From contig NC_134516.1 in the NCBI RefSeq assembly GCF_027942865.1, positions 18,651,822 through 18,715,821 on the forward strand: a DNA stretch of 64,000 nt, given 5' to 3'. A program made the translations under genes and the position numbers. The DNA is from Odontesthes bonariensis. Lineage: Eukaryota; Chordata; Actinopteri; Atheriniformes; Atherinopsidae. Position 1 is the first letter of the stretch. Every line of letters starts with the position of its first letter. The notes under the pieces are model-generated. The model worked only from the letters and a program-made list of their open reading frames with translations. It ran no database searches and had not been told where the DNA came from. This document shows positions 46,901 to 58,489 of this stretch, piece after piece.

Positions 46901-49211
46901 GTAAGACTGCGGTTAATGACTGTGGTATTCTACTGGTTTATAGTTTTGGGCTTCCTTCCGTCCCCGAGCTGCCAGTTTAACTGCTATGGGGTTCTGCAAG
47001 TGGAGGCATTGCTGCGTGCCTGGCAGACATCTCGGGGTGGATGTCGATGCACCACCTTAAGCTCAACCTGGACAAGACTGAGCTGGTGTTTCTCCCGGGG
47101 AAGGGCTGCCCGTTCAGAGACCTGGCCATCACCATGGATGACTCCGTGGTGACGCCAACTCGGACTGCGAGGAATCTGGCTGTGACCCTGGACGACCAAC
47201 TGTTGTTCTCGCCAAACATCGCATCAGTGACCCGTTCCTGCCGATTCCTCCTCTACAACATCCGGAGGATTCACGCCTTCCTCACCGACAAGGCAGCACA
47301 GCTGCTCATCCAGGCTCTTGTCATCTCCCGCCTGGACTACTGCAACTCCCTCCTTGCTGGCGCCCCGGCTTCTGCCATCAGACCTCTGGAGCTGGTTCAG
47401 AAAGCTGCTGCTCGTCTGGTGTTCAACCTCCCCAAGTTCTCCCACACCACTCCCCTTCTCCGCTCTCTACACTGGCTCCCTGTAGCTGCTCGCATCCAGT
47501 TTAACCCATTTAGGCCTAAAACGCCTGGAAAAGAATGCCTGTAAAACCTATGGGCGATTTCAGAAGGACTCCCTAAAACCTGAAGTATTTCTGGAAATTC
47601 AGAAATTGTGTCAACGCCTACTAAATGATTGATTTCTCAGCTTCTGTAGCAGATGGAAACAAAATTCAAAAAGTATTTGAGAGCTTACACCTGTGGCTTT
47701 CTTTGGAAATTGAGTTTATTTACACACACCTTCATGAAAATGTAAAAAGTAAAGTGCAGGAACAGCACTATTTTCATTAGAAAACAGTAATAAAATTAAA
47801 TTTTATATTTAAATTATTTATTTATATATTTATTTTATCGCCAGTAATCTCTTCGTACTGGCAGCAGAAGGAGCCCATACACATTCCAATAAACGTTTTC
47901 CTCTCCGGCACAGTTACGTGTGCCCACCTTGCCATCTTTGCTCGAGCTGGAGTCTGAAGTACCTGGTCACTGTATCTATTCGTCTCAGAAACGAGATGCG
48001 CCCAAAGCTCCTCAGTAAAAATATGATTAAATGCCTGCATCTGCAGGTAAATCGACTTTCACCCCTGGTGTGCGGTTGAAATCTCTCCGTCGATTACGGT
48101 GGTAATTGTCAGTCTTCCACTCACATTCAAACCCTTCGAAATCGTCTTCAAACACATGTGCTCGCCATAAATCTCCATCAATTGGGTCGGCACGTTCTTC
48201 AGCATCATCAAACCCAAGAAACTCCTCACAATCGCTCCCGTCTGAAATGTCTTCCCACTGAAAGTCCTCCATGCTTGTTCGATGTAACTTAACTTCAAAA
48301 CAATGACACGAGGAACACGACGACACTCTCACGTGTCTATTATAATGCCTTTAATTGGCGCAGAGGTCAATAATTGGTGCAAAACAACCTTATACATGAA
48401 AAAAGACGTGTACGCTTTCCCGGCCTTAAAGGTAGAATAACGCAACAGCGCCCCCGGCTTTAAAGGTAGAAATGCAGCAACGCTTTCCCGGCCTCAATGG
48501 GTTAAGACTCTGGTGCTGGCCTACAGGGCAGTGGAAGGAACAGCTCCTTCATACCTCCAGGCTATGGTCCAGCCCTACACCCCCGCCCGACCACTTCGCT
48601 CTGCGGCCACCAGGCGCCTGGCTGCCCCGTCACTCAGGGGTCCCGGCGCACGATCGACACGGTCACGGCTTTTCTCTGTTCTGGCGCCCCGATGGTGGAA
48701 CGATCTCACGCCTGATATCAGGACAGCTGAGTCGCTGCCCATCTTTCGCCGTAGGCTGAAAACCCACCTCTTCAAGAAAAACTACCCTGATCCGCCCTCT
48801 TAGGACAGCACCTGCTCCGTCCTAGTTCCTTACGCACTTATTGTTTCCTAAATTGTCTTTGTTTTCTAAATTGTCTTCCCATTTGTCTCGGTATCTGACT
48901 TATCGCACTTACTCTAGCACTAGTTTTGCTCTCAGCTGTTTGGTTTTGGAAGGAAATGCACTTATGATTTCTTGTGACCTGAAGTTCTTTTGCCTACCGA
49001 TGTTGAATGCACTTATTGTAAGTCGCTTTGGATACAAGCGTCTGCAGAATGACCGTAATGTAATGTCTATGTTGGATTAACAAGCTAACAGGATGTGTTC
49101 TGCTCCGCAGTTCTTTTCGGTTGGATGAGCCTCCGCCGCCACTCCAGCCCCCGGTCCTTCCAGAGGCTGCAAGTCTGCGACGACGACGACGACGACCCCT
49201 TAATAGAGTGA
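43671..49211 (+). CDS. enpp4: Ectonucleotide pyrophosphatase/phosphodiesterase 4-like
   Basis: Seven coding exons join in frame to 459 residues (human ENPP4 is about 450): 43671-43907, 44770-45063, 45250-45354, 45458-45656, 45736-45909, 46631-46900, 49111-49211. ENPP4 is a type I cell-surface zinc enzyme that cleaves dinucleoside polyphosphates such as Ap3A. Features in order: signal peptide (1-18), metal site [12 protein letters not shown] (D36), nucleophile in [11 protein letters not shown] (T72), EEPDRSGH (D192, H196), TSDHGM (D240, H241), GDHGYDN (H340), transmembrane helix about 408-426, and a short acidic tail with six Asp before PLIE. The complete metal ligand set suggests an active enzyme. 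DDDDPLI-type tail and gene neighbours favour ENPP4 over ENPP5. The ATG chosen opens the signal peptide and follows an acceptor directly. Introns are full of transposons. Confidence 0.95.
43938..44751 (-). pseudogene. Tc1-like element remnant in enpp4 intron 1
   Basis: A frameshifted minus-strand transposase is recognisable from [14 protein letters not shown] through [34 protein letters not shown] and [15 protein letters not shown] to [12 protein letters not shown]. The left end keeps a Tc1-like terminal word, GTACACCCTCTTTCAATT. The catalytic region is partly present but broken. It fills nearly the whole 862-bp intron and reaches within about 20 bases of the exon 2 acceptor. Confidence 0.85.
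44770..45063 (+). CDS. enpp4: enpp4 coding exon 2
   Basis: 98 codons from [11 protein letters not shown] to NWMLGNGK, with acceptor CCTCACCAG and donor AAG/GTACAA. It carries the substrate-pocket segment ([24 protein letters not shown]) and N-glycosylation sequons (NRT, NVT). Confidence 0.95.
45250..45354 (+). CDS. enpp4: enpp4 coding exon 3
   Basis: 35 codons with acceptor TTTCCCCAG and donor GAG/GTGCAG. It encodes [17 protein letters not shown] with the second zinc-site Asp and His. Confidence 0.95.
45458..45656 (+). CDS. enpp4: enpp4 coding exon 4
   Basis: It encodes [19 protein letters not shown], the metal ligands in TSDHGM and [11 protein letters not shown]. It ends in phase 1 at G/GTAGCC. 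The next intron is only 79 bp. Confidence 0.94.
45736..45909 (+). CDS. enpp4: enpp4 coding exon 5
   Basis: 58 codons from [19 protein letters not shown] through [16 protein letters not shown]. The donor is AGAT/GTGAGA. Confidence 0.94.
45940..46572. mobile_element. 633-bp palindromic Kolobok-like MITE in enpp4 intron 5
   Basis: It is flanked by TTAA on both sides and has ends AGGGATAGTTCGCCTC and (inverted) AGGGATAGTTTGCCTC. The two arms of about 310 bp pair over almost their whole length around 46256. It is non-coding; the frames in it mirror each other on the two strands. Confidence 0.85.
46631..46900 (+). CDS. enpp4: enpp4 coding exon 6
   Basis: It begins [18 protein letters not shown] with the last zinc-ligand His and includes [11 protein letters not shown]. 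It ends inside the transmembrane helix ([18 protein letters not shown]) at a CTG/GTAAGA donor. Confidence 0.95.
46985..49065 (+). mobile_element. L2-type LINE in enpp4 intron 6, split by piggyBac
   Basis: Reverse-transcriptase C-terminal sequence reads from [19 protein letters not shown] to [15 protein letters not shown] (47499). After the insertion it resumes [18 protein letters not shown] and runs to [14 protein letters not shown] (about 48780). The 3' UTR ends TTGTAAGTCGCTTTGGAT ... GTAATGTAATGT, a typical L2 tail. It belongs to another L2 subfamily than the copies at 24168 and 61285. Confidence 0.9.
47505..48501 (-). mobile_element. piggyBac-type element, internally deleted
   Basis: The element starts CCCATTTAGGCC and ends GGCCTCAATGGG (11 of 12 bases inverted). 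It is flanked by TTAA (47501-47504 and 48502-48505), the piggyBac target. The minus strand encodes only the N-terminal part of a transposase: [20 protein letters not shown] from 48272, then after a frameshift [19 protein letters not shown] and [17 protein letters not shown]. The catalytic domain is missing, so it is not autonomous. Confidence 0.9.
49111..49211 (+). CDS. enpp4: enpp4 coding exon 7 (last)
   Basis: Acceptor TGCTCCGCAG. It encodes the cytoplasmic tail [17 protein letters not shown] and RLQVC followed by six Asp and PLIE, with TGA at 49209-49211. The (GAC)6 run makes the Asp count prone to vary. Confidence 0.9.
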
Positions 49212-50520
49212 ACCGGACCGAGCCGATTCCCCCGCCGGTGTCGCCTGTTTGTGCTCCAATAGATACTCCACATGTTGCACTTTACTCCTCTCCTGTCCAC
49301 GTGCTCACAGGCAGGAGAAGCCGGTCGTTTTAAAAGCCCTCAGGTCTGCTTCCACCTGCTGCGGAGTTGTGCACGGGTGTAGAAATCGCTTTTATCGTGG
49401 AAACTTTAGATGTTATTTAGTCTTCGCTGTTATTGTTTATGAAAGAATCTTCAGCTTGAATGGGTGACAAGAAGCCGGTGGTGTTACACTCAGTGCAGCT
49501 GCTTCTGGTTAAGATGAGATGAATCATTTTATTCTGGGAGACTCGTGAGAAAACTGATTTTTTTTTTTTTATTTTTATTTTATGAGGTGACTTTCAGCTT
49601 TTTCTGTGGGAAGGATTTAACATGCACGCGTTTGCTTTTTTTCCTTTTATTGTTGTTGGATTTGTAAAGATATTGTCTGCCAGCAGGGGGAGCCAGTTGC
49701 TCATTTAAGATTGTTGTGAGTCTCGCAGAGATCCTGCCTCTCCTGTGAGATTCTTTTCCTCTTTAGGGTTTATTTGCTACAGAGATATCGGCTCCAAAAT
49801 GCAATAATTTCTCATTCTGTTTGTACTTTTAAAACTGAAATGACGGTGTTACAGGTAATACTGACGGCTCACTGAGGGGTTTCTAAATGTGACAGATTCT
49901 GAGCATCTGACCGATACCAAAGACTATATTTACAATGAGCCGCAGGGCTCCAAAGAGACAATCATCTGAAGGAGGAATCTGAATTTCTCACCCAATTTCA
50001 ATTATAAACATGTGCTTTGAGTTGCGGGATGAAACTTGAAAAGGTCCGGAGCCCTAAAGTAAGGGTGATGACCGTCTTGCAGGGATCAAAAAGCTGTGAA
50101 TTGTTGCTGCTAAAAGGCTCACAGGATAAGCTTGTTGATGTTCTTATGACAAACGTATCTGATGAAAAGACCAAAAACCAACAATGTTCATCCAAAGATC
50201 CTCAACACCAGCTCTCCTTAGTTCTGTGAATGCTGATCAGACGGATAAAAGTATATTTAAGGTACTCTAATGAATCCTATCAAAATCCACACGTATCTGA
50301 GCTATAGTTGAGTTGTTTATTTAGCTTTTAACTGGCTAAGAGGTAGCTGTTGTTGCTCAGTGTTCAGCAGATCTGTGGTGTGAAATGGGAGCAATATATC
50401 TCTTGAAATAATTGATCATAATTTTCTCACATGTCCAGTTTTAATCAGTTTTTTAGATGTATGAGCTGCTGAAAGGGGGGTCTGAGTTGGGGGGAAATAC
50501 ACAAGATGCAGGAAGCAAGG
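49212..50520 (+). other. enpp4: Likely enpp4 3' UTR and flank
   Basis: No further exon was seen. The sequence is unique apart from a poly-T tract at 49559-49569. The length of the 3' UTR cannot be fixed. Confidence 0.4.
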
Positions 50521-51021
50521 GGGACCGAAACTGCCATAATCTGAAATGAATAACATATTAATGGCGAAAAAGAAAAGACGCCCCCTAATTGACAAAATGA
50601 GGCAGAAAAGCATACATGAATGTAAAAATTGAGACGGGGAAATATAAGAAGAAAACATAGCGATAAATAGGCGCTTAAATTACAAAAAAATGTAAAAATA
50701 TCTGGTGAAATCATGGAAATAAATCATTTTGAGGGAATAAATAGATCAATGTGACATAAAGGACAATTTGAACACATTTACGAAGAAATAAATTACAATT
50801 AAATTTACAAATTAAACTGAAAACTGAGCTGCAAAGTAAATAAACAGCAACATTAACACAAGCTTAAGTGAATTCAGTTTCAAATGAAAGCAGAAAAATG
50901 CTTATTTATTTCACATTCCTGTACAATTATTTTTGCATTCATTCATTTTAGTAGCATTTCTCATCATATAAACGTATTTGTTTTGCTATTTTTGTATTTA
51001 TTTGTGGCAGTTTCAGTCCTC
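50521..51021 (+). mobile_element. Non-autonomous DNA element, family A copy 2
   Basis: The ends GGGACCGAAACTGCCATAAT and (inverted) GGACTGAAACTGCCACAA match the family at 1379-2093, and the right third aligns with 1905-2093. No coding sequence. Confidence 0.6.
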
Positions 51022-51312
51022 CAGTGAGGGAAACCAAAACTTCACCCCTCCGTCACGCGCTCACAACAGCACGAAACGGGTGTTTATCTGCAGCTTGAAA
51101 CAAGTCAAACTCATGTTTTAGTTTCAGGAGGAATGTCTGTTTATTTACTTTATTATTATTATTTTTTTAATATAACGACGTGGTGACAGGAAATACAGAA
51201 GCAGACGAATGCATTGTTGGTTTTTGTTCTATTCATGTAAACTGTCAGCGTTGATGTCAGAACAGAGTATCAGAAACTTTATCCCTAAATGCGTTATAGC
51301 TTCCAAACATAG

Positions 51313-51351
<39 letters not shown>

Positions 51352-52650
51352 TTTAATGTGCTGTTCATGCATCTATTGTGCTTGCGTGAGTTTGTGTGTA
51401 AAAGGAGATTTTAGGGTTACTGAAAAAAGAGAAGAAGTTTTCTCGACCACACTGGAGACTGTTCAGCAGGATGTATTCACTGTTCTGTCGAACCAGCTTA
51501 TGGTTTATAAGTCTTATAAGGGAGAACAGATAAAAGGCATCCCAAACTGCACTTTCTTCCCGTTCTGAGTAGTTTTTGTGCCATGAAGTCGGTGCGTTGC
51601 GTGCACTGCAGCTCAGAAGCTTCATTCTAAAGACGACGGCCTCCAAGGTGTGTTTAAATGTAAGTCTTGTTCTTCAGAGCTGCTGCTTTTCAAAGCTGGG
51701 AAAGAGATTTCTGTGATTTTAATGAAACATTTGAACACAAATAAACTTGATTCATCACCAGACTCGTCGTGTTGTGATTGAAAGAGGATGTTTGAAGCTT
51801 GGAAAAAGAAGACCGACACACATTTGGAAAAAAAAATTCATTTATATTCCTTTGTATTTTTTTTTTTCTCCATTGCAGTCACAACATTACAACGTAATAA
51901 AATGCTAAATATATAAAATCAAACTCCGTAATACATTTCTGTATCGTGTTCAAAACCAAATCGGCTGTACATGTTTTCATTGATATTTTTAAAATCTGTC
52001 GTTATTCCTGCGTAGGCATCTGTATACTGTAAATCTCTTGTCTCTTCACAGATAAATAGACTTTATTTTTATTTAGGCGGTATTGTAACAAAAATACTAA
52101 CATTTCCTAATGCTGGCCGTGGAGAGGCCATCGAAAATATCATTCAGCTCTTCCCCCAGAACCTCTTAAACTATCATAGACAAAATACACAGACTAACTG
52201 GAGATGCACAGCGTCTTTTTTTTTTTTCTTCTCCTGCCTGCTTTGTTTGTGGTTGGTCAGAAATATTTGGTGTAAATTAGAAAACCCCAACCCCCCCCCC
52301 CCAAAAAAAAACCATACAGACCAAAAAAAGGTTGAAGATTCCTGAATGGTGTTTTGATGTGCTGACGCAGGAGCGGAAACAGCAGCCGACATCTCTACGC
52401 TGAAGTCAGGAGGTGTTAGCCAGACAGCCCCTTCTCATCACATATGTGGACCAGCTGGGCTACAGCACAAAGGGTTTTGGTTAACTTGATTTTTTTTTTT
52501 GGAGCATTCGTTAAACGGTACGCTTACAGTTTAGACTTCCAGTGAGTCGGATCACCTGCCTTCGTCCCAGTGCGATGCCTGTAAGTGCAGCTGAATTAAC
52601 TGCACAGATGTCGTCTTTTTTAGGGACCGAGCAGTGAAACTGCAAGGAGC
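51022..52650. other. Region between enpp4 and XKR-like 3' ends
   Basis: A (TA)n run lies at 51318-51345. A plus-strand AATAAA at 51740-51745, followed by a GT-rich stretch, is a candidate distal enpp4 poly(A) signal. Minus-strand AATAAA words near 52062 could serve the XKR-like gene. Confidence 0.35.
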
Positions 52651-52659
52651 CTATTGTAT

Positions 52660-53400
52660 CTGTAAGGATTCTTCTTCTTCTTTCTTTTTTCTTATTCTTT
52701 GCAAAAGGTGCTCCAAAACTCAGGAAATTTTGCGAGCACCACCTGCCAGTCGACGACGTGAAAGAATCTAAACTTTATATTTTTGGGAGTCGCTCATTGA
52801 CTCTGTAGCGCCCCCTACGATACTTAAAAATGGGCCGCGCATTGGGCTTACTTTCACGTGGGACGACGAAATTTGGTACACTCATTTATCATGCCCAGAC
52901 GCACAAAAAAGTCTCCTGCCGCCATGGTCCCACGTCCACAGGAAGGCGGCCATTTTGGATGGAAAGTGAGTTTTTGTGCCATTTTTGACTGATTCCACGC
53001 CTTGCATTTGATCGAACTCGTCCTACAGATTTAATGCCACATACTTCAAACGTGGCCAGGTTACTCTTAAGACATGGGGGGGGGGGATTATGGGGAAACT
53101 TTTTCAAAACTTAAAGGGTGTGGCCGTGGCAAGGCGGTGAAAATCATGTGATGATGTTTGTGATTTGAAAGCCTTATCATCATCGCAAAGTCATGAAACT
53201 TGGCACATACGTCCACCCTGTCGACCTCGTACGTATGTAAAGGGTATCGTGTGTGGGCGGAGCAAAACGTCTCAGTGGCGCCCCCTAGAAATGTTCAAAA
53301 ACTCCTCCACATTGGGGTTATTATGTGCTCGTACGTACACAGAGGGTATCGTGCGTGTGGGCGGAGGTGCGCGACTACGACGTCCACATCTGTTTTTTCT
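52660..53400 (+). repeat. Fish dispersed repeat with GCGCCCCCT words
   Basis: It contains GTAGCGCCCCCTACG and GTGGCGCCCCCTAG. It also has CAAAACTCAGGAAATTTTGC and ATGAAACTTGGCACATACG motifs, typical of a repeat common in fish genomes. Its class is unknown to me and no open frame is maintained. Confidence 0.55.
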
Positions 53401-55460
53401 TTAGTCTTTTTTTTACCACATCTGGATTTTATTAGAGCAGAGCGACAGTCTGGAAATACTTTAAATGAACATAAGTTGCGCCGTCTGACAAAAGAAACAG
53501 AAAAATATGTGAATGAGAGCAGCTTTATTGGGAATTCAGCTGTGTTAATATACACTTACACTTTACTGCTTTAACATAAAGATGCACACTATCCCTTTAT
53601 GGTTGTTTTTTTTTCTTTTTTCTTTGTTGTTACCAGCTTCTTCTGCTTCTGTGCACTGGATGGAATCTTTGGAGCACCTAGGCCCGTTCCAGTCCAGCTG
53701 TATATACATTTAAAACGCATTAATCTGGGAGCGTTGGCTCGGTTTCGTACGATCACGTTCAAACAAACACGTTTACATGCATTTTAAAAGTCTGCTTTTA
53801 GCCTAACACAATCATTTCTCTTTTCTTTTTTTCACGTAAACATACTGAAACAGAGGATGTAGGCTTTATGCAAAGCCTAATGCTTTAAATTTGGGTGAAA
53901 TGTACGAGTTAAAATCTTTTTGCTCCGATTGCTTTTCAGCAAATAACGAGGGAGCTTGTAACCCAGCTCGTTTCCAACAAATCTTTACCTTTTATTTGGA
54001 AGGTGTGCTTATCTAAAGCCGGCGGAAAAACGGCTTAAAAAGACGGAAGCAAAAGCTCGATTATGGCCGTCTGGTCAATCACCTCCGGAGACTTCATCTC
54101 ACCTACAGATCTAACATCAGTGTGCTTATACTCGAGACAACACAATGGCACAGATTCCTACCAAAACACAGTTTGCAGTCCGGCTGTATGTTTTTTTTTT
54201 GTTTTTTGTTTTTTTCTTCTCTCACCGTTACATTCTGGATATTTATAAAGAACATTTACTATCAGTACATTTAAAATAGCCACCTACGCAAACCCATGGA
54301 ACATAGATCCAACTGAGAATTACCAGAAAAAGGTATTTACAATCAAAAATGCCAAACCACGAGAAAATAAAAGCTACTTTTGCACATCAAATTTGCTAAA
54401 ACTACCTTCTTTTTTAATTTTTTGTATTTATCCCAAGCTGAAGAACACGGTAGAAAAGCATGACCCTGACAAAATAAAAAAAACTCATGGTACATCCAAG
54501 TTAAGGTTTAATTTGACCCCGAACCCGAGTCAAACCCACCGAAATCCTTCCCGCTGACAATCAATGATTGAATCTGAGCGCTTCTTCCAAAAAGGAAAGG
54601 ATTGCAGTCGTTGGACTCGGGCCCGGCTGGAACTGGTCTCAGATCAGAAACAGCTTAAAATCTGGCCTGGAGCTCTACAAAAAAACCATGAGTAATGACG
54701 CTTTCGCCAGCTCTGTACCAAGCAAGCAAAACTTTGGCTAAAAAAAGAAGAGCATATGAAGCTTTAGCAACAGACACACAGTCATACCACAGACCTCATA
54801 TGCTTTGCAGACCCTGATAGTGGAACATTTGTGTTATCCAAAAGGATGAAAAAGTGGTTTAATTTGCCTAAAAAAGGATAAAACATTCCCAAGTCGGGAG
54901 GCGGCGTTCACCTTTTCCCAAGTTAAAAGTTCCAGTTTTCTCCCTCCCGACCAATCAAGCTAAGGATGGAGAAAAAATGCAAAAGAAAAAAATAACACAT
55001 GCACAGAGCTTTAATAAAATGTAAACAAATTGTACATCATGAACTTCAATGCTTTATGGTTTCTCCTCGCCGCGCCTTTTCTTTGAAAAATAACGAAACA
55101 AAAGGCCAAAATAACACTGAGACAACAGTGATGTGGTGCTTTCGTAAAGGTTATCTGAGCCCGGAGCCGTTCAACAGTGACAGAAGGTGGGCCTGGTTAA
55201 GGCTCTGGTGTTCTGGGCTCATTTGCAGCGCGGAGACTCGACTGTGGAAACGGAAACTAAATGATACCTGCACTTTATTCATAGCTCCGTAGTCGAGTGC
55301 CAACGCTACAGATGAATGCTTCTCTATAAAAAAAAAAGAAAAGAAACTGTATTATTTGGTTGTGTCTGACCTGATTTGGCTTTATTACACCTGATGTCTG
55401 ATTGGCTGGCGCTCGGGGTGCAAAGGGGGGCGTGGTTTGGGGCAAAAGATGGGGGGCTGG
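53401..55460. other. Unique DNA, possible distal 3' UTR of the XKR-like gene
   Basis: No exon recognised on either strand. Confidence 0.3.
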
Positions 55461-55873
55461 TATGGAAGTATTTCTGTGCCATCAGAGTTTGAATGTGAAT
55501 TACTAATATTGAATTTTTACAGCATCAAAATCAGACTTTGAATTTGAAAAACCAAGTGTAAAAAAAAATTCAACATCTAAAAACAAATTCAGTGGAAAAA
55601 AATTCAAATTAAAAAAATTCAACTTCAAAAACTTCAGTTGGAAAAAAATTCAACTTCAAAAAATTCAGTGGAAAAAGAACCAGACAACATCCAACTCAAC
55701 ATTGAATTTTTTTTTAGATGTTGAATTTTTTTTACACTGATTTTTGTTTTTAGACATTGATTTTTTTTTTTTACACTGATGGTTTTTCAAATTCAAAGTC
55801 TCATTTTGATGCTGTAAAAATTCAATATTAGTAATTCATATTCAAACTCTGATGGCACAGAAAACCTTCCATA
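55461..55873. mobile_element. 413-bp palindromic MITE
   Basis: TATGGAAGTATTTCTGTGCC at the left pairs with the right end, and the arms continue through CATCAGAGTTTGAATG and TTACTAATATTGAATTTT. The centre holds repeated ATTCAACTTCAAAAA words. Non-coding. Confidence 0.8.
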
Positions 55874-56553
55874 GGGCCGGACGCTGCTTAGGAGCTGAAA
55901 AATAACCCTCCCTTTAACAACCCTGAGGCAACTACGAAGCCGTGAACCTTCCAACCTTCAAAAGCCTTTGCCTGCGCCTTCTACAAATCTACAAACATTC
56001 ATGCAAGAAATTTACGAGCGCTATCTGTGACACTGACAGGAAATGGCTGACCGTGTTCCCCAAATGGCACATATTCGGTTTGCAGGGCTGTTTTCCTTTT
56101 GATTTCCGTGCGCAGACGCACTCAACCCAGGCGTAATGTACAGTGCATGTTCAGACCAGAGTGTTCCAAAAAAAGTAGCACCACCCTCCTGTGACTCAGA
56201 TATCATCAGTGGAGCGGATAAGGCGTTGTAGCTTTTACTCAGTTTCACAGAGAGCGGAAGGTGTTGCTGGTTTTTTTTTTCACGAATGCTCTTTACAATG
56301 AGCAAACCCAGCATCACTCAGGTTTTTCTAAACATATTTGGCTAAATTCTTCACTGTAATTTGCAACCATACAAAAAACCACCCAGCTTTACTTCAATAG
56401 CACCATATGAATATTGTTCCCAAATGATAAAGGGGGAAGGGATTATTGGACATTGGGTGTGTGTGCATGTGTGTGTAGGGATGCATCCCATGTTGTTAGA
56501 CCACATACTGTGTGTGTGTGCTGAGCATATCTCCCTGCTGCAGAGGAAAACCC

Positions 56554-56595
<42 letters not shown>

Positions 56596-57350
56596 CACTA
56601 AGCACATCTCCCTGTGTCGGAGACTTGCATAGCTTCTGCAGGACCGGAAGAGCAATTGTCCGTTTGGAAGGAGCCTTTGGCACAGCCTTGGCTGATAACT
56701 GAAGGCAGTACTCAAGTTGCACCATAGAATTCAAAGAGACAATCTGCCCTTATTGCACCATTAGTACATGTGTGTTTCATATTTGCACCATATGAAGTGG
56801 GATTAGCAGCCAATTGACTCTGCAGCTGGAGAGCGTTGCACCGTATGAACAGCGATGCTTCTGTTGCACCTGCTGAATCTGCTGGCCAGATTGCAGCAAA
56901 ATGAAGGGATTTGTTTTGTTTCGTTCATCGGCTAGCACCACAAAAACACAATGCAAGCTCGCTCCTCGTTTGCGCTTCCAATTTAAAGGGATACTTAAGC
57001 ATTTCTAGTGTTTGTCCTCTTATTATTTGAATTAATTAGCACAAGTTCCTAACCTGTGGCCCAAAGGGTGCTCGATAAATGAATGTAAAGCGAGAAAAGC
57101 ACAAACTTCAGATGCGTTTTTTTTTATCTCGCAGCCCTCCAGAAATCATGTAGACAAAACCTTCAGGGTGCTACTCAACCAATCGTACTACTATAGCCAT
57201 TAGTCCGCGAAATGTCTAATTTTGGGCATGAAAAATAGTAAGATTTGGCTATAATTCTCTGGGTGCAGCCAATAATGGCCTCCCTCAGATACTGTTTATC
57301 GATATCGGCATAAATAATCAGTTATTTTATGTTTTTATGTTTCTAACCTG
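55874..57350. other. Unique DNA with a (TG)n run
   Basis: A (TG)n microsatellite lies at 56557-56592. No gene was recognised. Confidence 0.4.
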
Positions 57351-57351
57351 C

Positions 57352-57478
57352 CCAGGGACTGCAGATGGAACTAAGCTTCTAAGCTACAATCTGGTGCAGG
57401 TCATCTCTTTACTTTGTAATTAATGTACTTTGCACATGGTCCCTGACTAAATAAACTAAACTAAACTAAACTAATATA
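57352..57478 (+). repeat. LINE/retroposon 3' tail with (CTAAA)n
   Basis: GGGACTGCAGATGGAACTAAG through TTTGCACATGGTCCCTGAC ends in repeats of ACTAA. The same tail occurs twice inside the GC-rich dimer (31952-32060 and 33162-33270). Confidence 0.65.
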
Positions 57479-58096
57479 TAGTTTATCTGTCAGCATCATA
57501 CCTGCTGTATACGTTGGTCAGAGTGATTTTTTTCCACCATCTAAAAGAATCTCAAAGCGGTTCAAATGACTGATGATCTGCTGTGAAACACAATGGAAAT
57601 AACTCCGCCTGCTGCTATTGTTGCCTGGTTAGTTTCTGTTTTGTCTGGCTTAAAAAAGACAAATCCAAAGACGAGGGGAGGATGTAAAGAAAGGCAAAAG
57701 GAGAAGGAAATAGGCCTTACTGGGAGTAACTGAATTGCTTTGCTGAATGTAGGCAAAATCTAATTCACCGCTAAATCTGACCCCCCCCCCCTTTTGTTTT
57801 ATGGGCAAATGTATTAAAATAAACGAGTAATAATGCTTCCAAATACATTCAGCAATGTGTTTATTTCAGAGACGACTCTCTGTGGGTTTTAATCGTCAAA
57901 CTCATTGGAAACATGTTTTTTTTTATTAAATATATGTGTTTACCATTTGGTTATGAAGAGTATAAACTGACCAAGTTGTGATTTTTAAAGGCAGTTGGAG
58001 TATAGAAACACTATCCTGGAGTAAGAATTGAAGGTTTGTGCACATATGAGACCGTATCGGAGCAAGAGGGCGTGTGAAGTCGGCCTCATATCCTCT
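57479..58096. other. Unassigned DNA
   Basis: No feature could be supported. Confidence 0.35.
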
Positions 58097-58489
58097 CACT
58101 GGAAAAAATCTAAATCTTACCAAGTATATTTGTCTCATTTCTAGTCCAAATATCTCATTACACTTAATATAAGACACAACTGCCTAACAAGTACTATTTC
58201 AGCCAGATATAGGGACTTGTTTGAAGACAATACATCTGGAATATCTTGTTAAATGAAAAAGTCTTGAAAACATCTTGTTTTGAGTCACATGAACCAAGCT
58301 TTTTTTTCATTTGAAGAGGTTTTTAAGCTAATTTCAAGATCACTTTTAGCTCAAAAGTCCCAAATATCACATCTTATTTCAAGAAATCTTGACAAGCCGA
58401 TTTTCACTAGTTCCATTGGCAGATTTTATTTTTGCTTATTTCAAGCTGTTGTTTTTGTACTTATTTTTGGAGGGGCATTTTTTCCAGTG
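58097..58489. mobile_element. Short TIR element (CACTGGAAAAAA)
   Basis: The ends CACTGGAAAAAATC and (inverted) CACTGGAAAAAATG flank about 390 bases of AT-rich, non-coding DNA. CT occurs on both outer sides, which is too short to prove a duplication. Confidence 0.6.

Noticed and set aside
48575..48775. Minus-strand frames over the L2 3' end
   Set aside because: Shadows of the L2 reverse transcriptase frame on the plus strand.
43671..49211. ENPP5 instead of ENPP4
   Set aside because: The residues [42 protein letters not shown] and the acidic tail before PLI fit ENPP4, as does the position next to CLIC5.
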